From Eubacteriales Family XIII. Incertae Sedis bacterium (lineage in GTDB: Bacteria; Bacillota_A; Clostridia; Peptostreptococcales; Anaerovoracaceae): 5,628 nt of DNA. The notes below the pieces were generated by a model that was not told where the DNA came from, did no database searches, and saw only the letters and a program-made list of their open reading frames with translations. How positions within the stretch are numbered: the stretch's first letter is position 1; every line of letters starts with the position of its first letter. This document shows, one piece after another, positions 1-5,628 of the stretch. The stretch spans positions 1 to 5,628 of the forward strand of contig JAITLA010000274.1 in NCBI GenBank assembly GCA_031278145.1, given 5' to 3'. A program made the position numbers and the translations under genes.

Positions 1-18
1 ATCAACAGAATCAACAGA
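1..18. repeat. Tandem 9-bp direct repeat (ATCAACAGA x2)
   Basis: Two perfect head-to-tail copies of ATCAACAGA fill positions 1-18. They may extend further left. In the phosphoesterase frame they read Ser-Thr-Glu twice. They lie just before the TTG at 20 and offer no ribosome binding site. This could be a small slippage duplication in the 5' coding region. Confidence 0.5.
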
Positions 19-931
19 ATTGAAAAAGCTGGCGCAATACGGGCATATCGTTATTCAGTGCCACGACATTCCGGACGCGGACGCCATCGGTTCCGGCTAC
101 GCACTGCAACGCTATCTGCGCTCTTTGGGGGCGCGGGCCGATTTGGTTTACGGCGGGGCGGCGGAGATATCCAAGCCGAGCCTGCTTATACTTCTGGAGG
201 CGCTGAATATCGAGATTGCTTATGTGGAGCGGCTGCCGCAGTCGACAGACCTGCTCGTCACTGTGGACTGCCAGCGCGGCGCGGGGAACGTGAAAAAATT
301 TGATTTGCCGGAGGGCGCCCGCGTCGTCGTTATCGATCATCACCGTCCGGAAATACCCGAGGGCGAGGGCGTGATCATCCGCCCTCACCTGGCAAGCTGC
401 GCCACCCTCGTATGGGATCTGCTGAGCAGAGAGGGCTTTGAAATGGACGGCCGCGTCCAAACCGCGCTTTATTACGGCTTGTTCACCGATACCAACGGTT
501 TGTCCGAGCTGCGCCATCCCCTGGACAGGGATTTGGCGGATATCCCGAACGACGCGGGCCTGATCCGCAAGCTCAAGAACTCCGCGATCACCGTGGAGGA
601 ACTGGACATCATCGGCGAAACATTGCGCAACCGTGAGAGCTTCGGCGGCATCGGCCTGTTCCGCGCGCAGCCCTGCGACGCGAATCTGCTGGGCTTCACC
701 AGCGATATCGCCCAGCAGGTCGTCCGGATGGACTGTTGTGTGGTCTATTGCTTGCAGCCGCACGGCGTCAAACTGTCCGTCCGCAGCAGCGCCAGGGAGA
801 TCATGGCCAGCGAGATCGCGGAATTCCTTTGCCGCGAGGCCGGGAGCGGAGGCGGCAATATCGAGAAGGCCGGCGGTTTTCTGAGCTTCAGGAAGCTGCA
901 GGAGATCTCGGGGGCCGCGCCGCCGGTGTAA
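2..931 (+). CDS. DHH-family phosphoesterase (NrnA/RecJ-like fold), 5' end probably outside the window
   Basis: This is a cytoplasmic, metal-dependent phosphoesterase of the DHH superfamily, which includes nanoRNase/pAp phosphatases and cyclic-dinucleotide hydrolases; the substrate cannot be fixed from sequence. Counting from the TTG at 20, the four DHH motifs are present: HDIPDADAIGSG at residues 15-26 (D19, D21), TVDC at 81-84 (D83), VIDHHRP at 104-110, and FTDTNGL at 155-161 (D157). A C-terminal DHHA1-like domain follows, with KLSVRSS at 251-257 and GSGGGNIEKAGGF at 275-287. In the glycine loop an Asn (N280) stands where the family usually has His. The frame is open to the left edge. The TTG at 20 is the only start codon visible and has no Shine-Dalgarno sequence before it. 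Relatives have several more residues before the first strand, so the true start is probably upstream. The gene ends with TAA at 929-931, and the next gene continues in the same frame. Family call is firm; exact function and start are not. Confidence 0.9.
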   Translation, partial: STESTELKKLAQYGHIVIQCHDIPDADAIGSGYALQRYLRSLGARADLVYGGAAEISKPSLLILLEALNIEIAYVERLPQSTDLLVTVDCQRGAGNVKKFDLPEGARVVVIDHHRPEIPEGEGVIIRPHLASCATLVWDLLSREGFEMDGRVQTALYYGLFTDTNGLSELRHPLDRDLADIPNDAGLIRKLKNSAITVEELDIIGETLRNRESFGGIGLFRAQPCDANLLGFTSDIAQQVVRMDCCVVYCLQPHGVKLSVRSSAREIMASEIAEFLCREAGSGGGNIEKAGGFLSFRKLQEISGAAPPV

Positions 932-958
932 TATCTTAAAAGCCGCGTTCGCGATTAT

Positions 959-1522
959 TTGGACAATTATGAACTGATCTACGCCGGCGCCGGCGACGCC
1001 GGCTTTGACCAGATGCCGCTGTACAGAAAGCTGCCGCGCCCGGTAGGGTACGTTAAAAGCGCGGACGTTTTTCCCGAGGGCGCCAAAATTACCGTTCGCA
1101 CCTTAGAGGGCGATATAGACGCCGTCACAGGCGGGGATGTTTACCTGATGATCGGGATAGAGGGGGAGGTTTACCCGATCCTGCGGGAAAAATTCCTGAA
1201 TAATTACATCGTCTCGGAGGAAGCATACCGGCAGGAGACGGAATACACCCCCGCGATATTGAACCGCGTCACAGGCGAACGGACGGAGATCGCGCCGTTC
1301 GCGAGACGGTGCGTGCCGAAAGACAGGAAGCTCGTACGCGCGCGGGTTTTGGAAAGGGACACGAAGGTCTTCAGCTATTGGGACGCCGAAAGGTATTTCT
1401 GCGGCGGCAAGGGGGATTATCTGGTGGCGAATGAGGGCGATTACGGGGATTGTTATATTATAAGGCGCGATATATTCATGGAGAGCTATGAGGCGGTTGC
1501 GCCCGGGGGCGTATTGGGCTGA
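959..1522 (+). CDS. Hypothetical protein with two PGDYG-like repeats; possibly the C-terminal part of a split DHH protein
   Basis: This 187-residue protein has no signal peptide or membrane segment and is likely cytoplasmic. It resembles the small PGDYG-type domain known from phage and bacterial proteins of unknown function, where a GD(Y/W) turn is followed by a G-x-x-Y strand and an x-x-x-F-x-x-x-Y end. Two copies are visible. The first has [19 protein letters not shown] at residues 48-66, then EGEVYPI at 68-74 and FLNNY at 79-83. The second has [19 protein letters not shown] at 150-168, then [12 protein letters not shown] at 169-180. A region just before the first copy, [11 protein letters not shown] (20-30), also resembles the start of this domain in phage proteins. 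The start is doubtful: TTG at 959 lacks a Shine-Dalgarno sequence. The 27 bases between the previous stop and this TTG are in the same frame and translate as YLKSRVRDY. The gene may therefore be the second half of a longer DHH-plus-PGDYG protein. folE starts 23 bases downstream. I cannot assign a biochemical function. Confidence 0.75.
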   Translation: MDNYELIYAGAGDAGFDQMPLYRKLPRPVGYVKSADVFPEGAKITVRTLEGDIDAVTGGDVYLMIGIEGEVYPILREKFLNNYIVSEEAYRQETEYTPAILNRVTGERTEIAPFARRCVPKDRKLVRARVLERDTKVFSYWDAERYFCGGKGDYLVANEGDYGDCYIIRRDIFMESYEAVAPGGVLG

Positions 1523-1527
1523 TATAC

Positions 1528-1534
1528 GGAGAGG
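1528..1534 (+). promoter_or_regulatory. Probable ribosome binding site of folE
   Basis: GGAGAGG ends 11 bases before the TTG at 1546 and is followed by a further G-rich run (GGCGGGG). It is the only clear Shine-Dalgarno-like sequence among the three + strand genes, and it supports TTG as the folE start. The ATG at 1553 is out of frame. Confidence 0.6.
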
Positions 1535-1545
1535 CGGGGATTCTG

Positions 1546-2103
1546 TTGGATCATGATAAAATCAAGCGCGCGGTCAGGGATATTCTGGAGGCGATCGGCG
1601 AGGATCCGGATCGGGAGGGGCTGAGGGGGACGCCTGAACGGTGCGCCCGGATGATGGAGGAGATTTTTTCCGGAATCAACCAGTCGGCGGAGGCTCAGCT
1701 GAGCGCGATTTTTAATGAGGATCACGAGGAATTGGTGCTGGTGAAGGATATTCCCATGTACTCCTTCTGCGAACATCATTTGCTCCCTTTTTTTGGGAAG
1801 GCGCATGTGGCGTACATACCCAGGAAGGGGCAGGTGACCGGGATATCCAAGCTGGCGCGGGTGGTGGACGTCTGCGCCCGCCGGCCCCAGCTTCAGGAGC
1901 GGCTGACCACTCAGGTGGCGGACGCGCTGGTAAAAACGCTGCATCCCTACGGGGTGATCGTGGTCGTCGAGGCCGAGCATATGTGCATGACCTTGCGGGG
2001 CGTTAACAAGCCCGGCAGCAAAACCGTTACGTCGGCCATCCGGGGGGTGTTTCGCAAGGATGAGGCGAGCCGGGCGGAGGCGCTGTCGCTGATCCGCGGC
2101 TAG
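1546..2103 (+). CDS. folE: GTP cyclohydrolase I
   Basis: GTP cyclohydrolase I converts GTP to 7,8-dihydroneopterin triphosphate and formate. This is the first step of tetrahydrofolate synthesis and, in many bacteria, of queuosine-type deazapurine pathways. It is a cytoplasmic homodecamer with a zinc site. At 185 residues the protein is full length for the compact bacterial type. Visible signatures are [18 protein letters not shown] (residues 19-36), [19 protein letters not shown] (72-90), [19 protein letters not shown] (95-113), AEHMCM (143-148) and [14 protein letters not shown] (151-164). By alignment with the E. coli enzyme, C75, H78 and C147 are the zinc ligands, and H77 and H145 are active-site histidines; all are intact. 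Translation starts at TTG, preceded by GGAGAGG. The stop is TAG at 2101-2103. It is the last gene of the + strand cluster, 23 bases after its neighbour and probably co-transcribed with it. No other folate genes are in the window. Confidence 0.97.
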   Translation: MDHDKIKRAVRDILEAIGEDPDREGLRGTPERCARMMEEIFSGINQSAEAQLSAIFNEDHEELVLVKDIPMYSFCEHHLLPFFGKAHVAYIPRKGQVTGISKLARVVDVCARRPQLQERLTTQVADALVKTLHPYGVIVVVEAEHMCMTLRGVNKPGSKTVTSAIRGVFRKDEASRAEALSLIRG

Positions 2104-2144
2104 GCGGCGCCGTTTTATTCCATTTCCTGCAAGACATTCTTTAA

Positions 2145-2270
2145 TACGGATTCCACGCTAAACTCAAAGGCCTCGAAAAGAACTGCCTGCGGGAGAACAG
2201 GCCAATTTTGTACAACCGCTTGTTGCTCTCGGAACGGCTTTATCCGCTGTGCCGCGAGGTCGATTTTGTG
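2145..2270 (+). pseudogene. Fragment of a TnpV-like transposon protein
   Basis: The 247 bases between folE and res hold no intact gene. From 2145 the + strand frame reads YGFHAKLKGLEKN, then LRENRPILYNRLLLSERL and YPLCREVDFV. This matches the pattern I know from the middle of TnpV, a small protein of unknown function carried by transposons of Bacillota: YG, a spacer, L-x-E-x-R-x-x-x-Y-x-x-LL-x-S-x-(K/R)-L, then E-(I/V)-D. An in-frame TAA at 2142-2144 cuts it off on the left, and the usual N-terminal part (GDYLIPDL-type strand) is missing. To the right the frame stays open to 2384, but the residues after 2270 do not resemble the family. It is best read as a remnant left by a mobile element. 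The match is from memory and short, so confidence is moderate. I recognise nothing in 2104-2141 or 2271-2350. Confidence 0.5.
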
Positions 2271-2350
2271 GGCAGCAACAACCCCAACCACCCAGAAACG
2301 CTAAAACGCAATCCACCGCATCGGCGTATTCAATTGGCGTACAAAGCCTA

Positions 2351-5300
2351 TTACAGCGTCTGCATGATATCAAGCAAGCTCTGATAGCTGTCAACGTCGT
2401 GGTACTTCACGCCTGCATCGGATATTTCGTTGAACAGCTTTCGGGCGCATTTGATTTTCGCTTGTTCAATCGGTTTGAGTTGCAAGCTGTTCATCGTGCC
2501 TTTGGTTTCCGCGATAAAGAAGGGGTGCTTCACCGTGCCGCGCCTGAACGCAATCGCCCAGTCCGGCGAGTAGTTGCCAACGGGCGTGGGGATATAGAAT
2601 CCTTTCGGACCCGCCGGAAGTTTCGCATAGACGATGACTTCATCCGCCGTGTCCACGTCGGCGGCGAATCTGCGCTCTACGCTTTCCTCTGCCGTACCGT
2701 CCGTGAAAACGTACCCCTGAATCGCTTTCTTCGCCTGAAACGCTTTCGCGTACTCTTGCGATGACTTGCTCATGTTGAAAATATCCTGCGTGTACGGTTC
2801 TTCCGCACTCGGTTGATACCTGATATGCTCAACGATAATAGCAGCTTTTTGTTTGTCAATTTCATCGACCACGCGCCGAATAAATTCCTCCGGGTTTTGA
2901 CTGAACATTCCGCGCTTCTCAAATGTCAAGCCCGTGAGAATGGTTGCTATGGATTTGCGCGTCAGCGTCGTTGCCTCTGCTATTTTTCCGATGAGGTCAT
3001 ATGGCACGGTGCTGCCCGCCGCATGGTCAAGCGTTCGCGTCCTCGTGCGCTCCACGTCAAATTCCGCGCCGGTCTGAACACCCTCTGTAAGCGTGTAAGA
3101 AAGCCTTGTCGCGCGGAGATTTGCATTGAGCGCGGCAACGGACTTTTCGATAAGCTCCGGCGTGTCAAACTCGACCGTATAGGCATACCGCCTATTGATT
3201 CTGTTCCACAGCTCCTGAAACTCCCGCTTCTTGAAATTGTCGTTGAGGGGGTTGTCCTTGACCTTTGTGTCGTGTCCGTCCTCCACCATGCCCTGCAGGA
3301 CGCTTGGGTCAAAGATGCCCTGTACGAGCGTTTGAATCCCGCTTGCAAGCGGCGCGAGTTCCTCCGGCAATGCGGCATACGTCGCTGTTTCTTCGCAAAC
3401 GCGCCATGCCGATGTGATGTTGTCGTCGCAGTCGATGTATTCGTTCCGCGATAGGTACTGATAAATCATCCGGGCTTGACGCTCTGTGATTTCGACAAAT
3501 TCCTCGCCGACCTTGACTTCCTTTCCCTCGAAGTAGGAAGCCGTCGCCTTTGTCGGGCGTTCGTACAAATCCTCTTTTATTTTCTTCTGCAAGTCCGAAA
3601 CGAAATCCTTGTAACTGTCGCTTGCAATGACGGTCAGTTTGTTGATGTCGTGTACGAGCGATTCGCCGCACACGTCTATATCCTGCCGCTCGCCCGTCTT
3701 GTTGACGCAAAGGCGCAAGCCGCGTCCAACTTCCTGCCGCTTGGCCGTCGCGCTTTCAGAGTGCTTCAACGTGCAAATCTGAAAGACGTTCGGATTGTCC
3801 CACCCCTCGCGGAGCGCGGAATGGGAGAAGATGAACCGCGTAGGCTCGTCAAACGACAACAGCCGCTCTTTGTTTTTGAGTATCAGGCCATAAGCTGATA
3901 TGTCGTCCGAAAACTCGCTCCCGCGAGCGGCCTTGCTGTTAATGGCATAGCCTTGCTTGTCGATTGAGAAATAACCCCGGTGCGTCGCCGACGATTCTAT
4001 GCCGCGCAGATACTCCTGATACCCCGTCTGGAACAGGGTCAAATACTGATTAAGCGCGGAGTTGTATTCTTCCTCGAATATCTTGCCATACTCACCGAGC
4101 AATTCCGCGCCGTCCTCATCGTACTGGCGATATTTCGCCACCTCGTCGATAAAGAACAGGGAGAGGCATTTGATCCCGCTCCGGAAAAGCTGTTCTTCTT
4201 TCTCAAAGTGGGAGAGTACCGTTTCGCGTATTTGAATACGCCGAATGTCGTCGTCGTTGACGTTGCCGGAAGCGGCGCCCGTCGTCAGCACGTCGCCGTT
4301 GGAAAACGTCACCATCTTTCGTATGGGGTCGATTTCCGCAAGCAACAAGCTCTTGTACTGCTCCAATTCGTTTGATGCGGTATAGAGGCTGTCACCGACG
4401 TTCAACAAATGCGTTTCACGCTGTATCGTGCCACTCCGCAACTGTACCTCAAATTCCAAACGCGCGCGCGGCGGCTTGTTCGGCGCGACGATGATTTCCG
4501 CAAGGTAGACGTATCTGTCCGTACCGCGCAGATTCTTGATTTCAAACCCCTTGACCTCTATCTTCTTGACAAGCTTCTTCTTGAAAGCGTCGAGCGCGTC
4601 AAGCACATAGACAAGGTTGTGCGATGTCTTGTGCGTCGCCGAATAATTCAGCGAGAACAGTGGATTGAAGTTGTTCTTCAAAGCGTTCTGCGTCGCCGCG
4701 CCGCCCATCTTCTGCGGCTCGTCCAATATGATGATTGGGCGGTTGGCCTTGATAACGTCTATCGGGCGGCGGCTGCCGAACTCGTCACGCTTGGTATAGA
4801 TGATACGCGCCGCCTCGTTGCCGCTCCTGCCGGGGGCATTCTTTTCCTCGTTCATCGTGGTATTGAACGCCTGTGTGTTGATAATCATCACGTTAATGCC
4901 GGAGGATTGCGAAAACTCGTCCAACTGATGCAGGTTGCTTGAGTTGTAGACGAAGAAACGCGCCTTGATTCCATAGTTCTCCATGAAATGCTCTTGCGTC
5001 ATTTCAAAGGATTTTTTCACGCCCTCGCGGATGGCGATGGACGGCGCCACGACAATGTACTTACCCCAACCATACCGCTTGTAAAGCTCAAACATGGTCT
5101 TGATATAGACGTAGGTTTTGCCTGTGCCTGTTTCCATCTCCACGTCAAGGCTGACCGCGCCAAGCTCTTTGACAAGCGACGGCGAGAGTTTGATGTTGTT
5201 CTCCGTCTGTATCTCGCGGATGTTCTTCAAGAGTTGACCGTCGTCAAGTTCTATCCCAGCATTGCGATAGCCCGTATCGTCCAACAAATCCTCTTGCGCC

Positions 5301-5461
5301 GTGGGAAACAGCGTCATCTGCGTTTCGGCAGGGAGTGCCGGAGCTTTACCCACGTCCCGGCGATAACTGATTCCGTTCTGCTTCGGCTGTCCGTTGAACA
5401 CGCGGACGATGTTGCGGGCGGCCTCCGTCTGGAATGGCTGTATCTTGAATTGAAATTTCAT
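2351..5461 (-). CDS. res: Type III restriction-modification system, restriction subunit (Res)
   Basis: This 1036-residue protein is the Res subunit of a type III restriction enzyme. Together with Mod it hydrolyses ATP, moves or signals along DNA and cuts near unmethylated recognition sites. The N-terminal two thirds is a superfamily 2 helicase-like motor. Its motifs, in order, are a Q-like motif QPFQTEA (8-14), Walker A ETGTGKT (110-116), VVAPSIAIREGV (137-148), Walker B ILDEPQ (245-250, the DEPQ form typical of Res), SATH (274-277), FSHSALREGWDNPNVF (545-560) and motif VI RQEVGRGLRL (575-584). The C-terminal end carries a PD-(D/E)xK nuclease: PDWAIAF at 966-972 (D967) and IAETKG at 983-988 (E985, K987). 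All key residues are intact and the length is normal. ATG at 5459-5461 overlaps the stop of the upstream gene as ATGA, so translation is probably coupled; only a weak GGGAG lies upstream. Stop is TAA at 2351-2353. The gene converges on folE. Confidence 0.96.
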   Translation of the reverse strand: MKFQFKIQPFQTEAARNIVRVFNGQPKQNGISYRRDVGKAPALPAETQMTLFPTAQEDLLDDTGYRNAGIELDDGQLLKNIREIQTENNIKLSPSLVKELGAVSLDVEMETGTGKTYVYIKTMFELYKRYGWGKYIVVAPSIAIREGVKKSFEMTQEHFMENYGIKARFFVYNSSNLHQLDEFSQSSGINVMIINTQAFNTTMNEEKNAPGRSGNEAARIIYTKRDEFGSRRPIDVIKANRPIIILDEPQKMGGAATQNALKNNFNPLFSLNYSATHKTSHNLVYVLDALDAFKKKLVKKIEVKGFEIKNLRGTDRYVYLAEIIVAPNKPPRARLEFEVQLRSGTIQRETHLLNVGDSLYTASNELEQYKSLLLAEIDPIRKMVTFSNGDVLTTGAASGNVNDDDIRRIQIRETVLSHFEKEEQLFRSGIKCLSLFFIDEVAKYRQYDEDGAELLGEYGKIFEEEYNSALNQYLTLFQTGYQEYLRGIESSATHRGYFSIDKQGYAINSKAARGSEFSDDISAYGLILKNKERLLSFDEPTRFIFSHSALREGWDNPNVFQICTLKHSESATAKRQEVGRGLRLCVNKTGERQDIDVCGESLVHDINKLTVIASDSYKDFVSDLQKKIKEDLYERPTKATASYFEGKEVKVGEEFVEITERQARMIYQYLSRNEYIDCDDNITSAWRVCEETATYAALPEELAPLASGIQTLVQGIFDPSVLQGMVEDGHDTKVKDNPLNDNFKKREFQELWNRINRRYAYTVEFDTPELIEKSVAALNANLRATRLSYTLTEGVQTGAEFDVERTRTRTLDHAAGSTVPYDLIGKIAEATTLTRKSIATILTGLTFEKRGMFSQNPEEFIRRVVDEIDKQKAAIIVEHIRYQPSAEEPYTQDIFNMSKSSQEYAKAFQAKKAIQGYVFTDGTAEESVERRFAADVDTADEVIVYAKLPAGPKGFYIPTPVGNYSPDWAIAFRRGTVKHPFFIAETKGTMNSLQLKPIEQAKIKCARKLFNEISDAGVKYHDVDSYQSLLDIMQTL

Positions 5462-5628
5462 TCGCCGTCACCGCCGCTCCCTGTTTCAAATTCACGGGCA
5501 AAACCCTCTACATCGGCTTCTTGCAAGAATTTATCGAAGTCGGAGCTGAACAGCTTATCCTGAATGACGCGGTACTTCTCAAACTCGCCCTCCGCGTGTA
5601 TCTTGGCTTCCAAAGCCGTGACTTTGCC
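5458..5628 (-). CDS. C-terminal end of a probable RhuM-family protein (partial)
   Basis: The - strand frame is open from the right edge and ends with TGA at 5458-5460, giving 56 residues. The tail reads KVTALEAKIHAEGEFEKYR (residues 2-20), then VIQDKLFSSDFDKFL and an acidic, glycine-rich end (SGGDGE). An alanine-rich helix with E-(F/Y)-E-K-Y-R, followed by QD and SDFDK, is what I know from the C-terminus of RhuM-family proteins. These were first noted on Salmonella pathogenicity island 3, have no established activity, and often lie in type III restriction loci. It does not look like the C-terminus of a Mod methyltransferase. The stop overlaps the res start by four bases (ATGA), so the two belong to one operon. 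The family call rests on the tail alone; that a coding region is present is much surer. Confidence 0.65.
   Translation of the reverse strand, partial: GKVTALEAKIHAEGEFEKYRVIQDKLFSSDFDKFLQEADVEGFAREFETGSGGDGE

Noticed and set aside
11..763. - strand reading frame of 250 codons opposite the phosphoesterase
   Set aside because: It is antisense to a gene with all four DHH motifs intact, and its translation resembles no family I know. It is a composition-driven shadow frame.
929..931. Reassigned stop codon as the reason for the in-frame TAA
   Set aside because: The res gene ends naturally with TAA, and TGA and TAG end the other + strand genes, so nothing supports an altered genetic code.
1486..1980. 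- strand reading frame of 164 codons opposite folE
   Set aside because: It is antisense to the conserved folE coding region, and its His/Pro/Leu-rich translation is typical of a reverse frame.
2096..2116. Possible terminator after folE: GCGGC, 8-base loop, GCCGT, then TTTT
   Set aside because: The stem is only four GC pairs plus one G-U pair, it overlaps the stop codon and the T-run is short. That is too weak to call an intrinsic terminator.
2249..2764. + strand reading frame of 171 codons opposite res
   Set aside because: It lies antisense to the strongly supported res gene, has no recognisable domain and is Arg/Val-rich in the way antisense frames of GC-rich genes are. The same holds for the other + strand frames at 2813-3454, 3476-3898, 3980-4375, 4409-4942 and 4988-5563.
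1..5628. CRISPR array, tRNA or rRNA gene, or complete insertion sequence
   Set aside because: Reading through the window I saw no regularly spaced repeats, no tRNA cloverleaf-like sequence, no rRNA signatures and no intact transposase or terminal inverted repeats.

Overview
The window holds two unrelated blocks that face each other. The left block (about 1-2103, + strand) is GC-rich and looks chromosomal. It carries three closely packed genes: a DHH-family phosphoesterase, a small protein with two PGDYG-like repeats, and GTP cyclohydrolase I (folE). The right block (about 2351-5628, - strand) is part of a type III restriction-modification locus. It contains a complete Res subunit (helicase plus nuclease) and the last 56 codons of an upstream gene, probably of the RhuM family, whose stop codon overlaps the res start. 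The modification subunit (Mod) is not in the window and would be expected beyond the right edge.

Between the blocks lie about 250 bases without an intact gene. They contain a short stretch that reads like the middle of a TnpV-type transposon-encoded protein, so the restriction locus probably sits next to a decayed mobile element. TnpV remnants, frequent TTG starts and the general protein style suggest a GC-rich member of the Bacillota (Clostridia-like). This is a weak taxonomic inference because no rRNA or marker gene is present.

The most curious point is at 929-961. The phosphoesterase and the PGDYG-like gene are in the same reading frame, separated only by one TAA and nine in-frame codons that read like protein. 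The second gene has only a TTG start and no visible ribosome binding site. This suggests a roughly 500-residue two-part protein cut by one stop codon: a nonsense mutation, a sequencing error or a genuine gene split. I found no clearly novel multi-gene system. The restriction locus has the usual parts, with a RhuM-like gene as its one less common companion.
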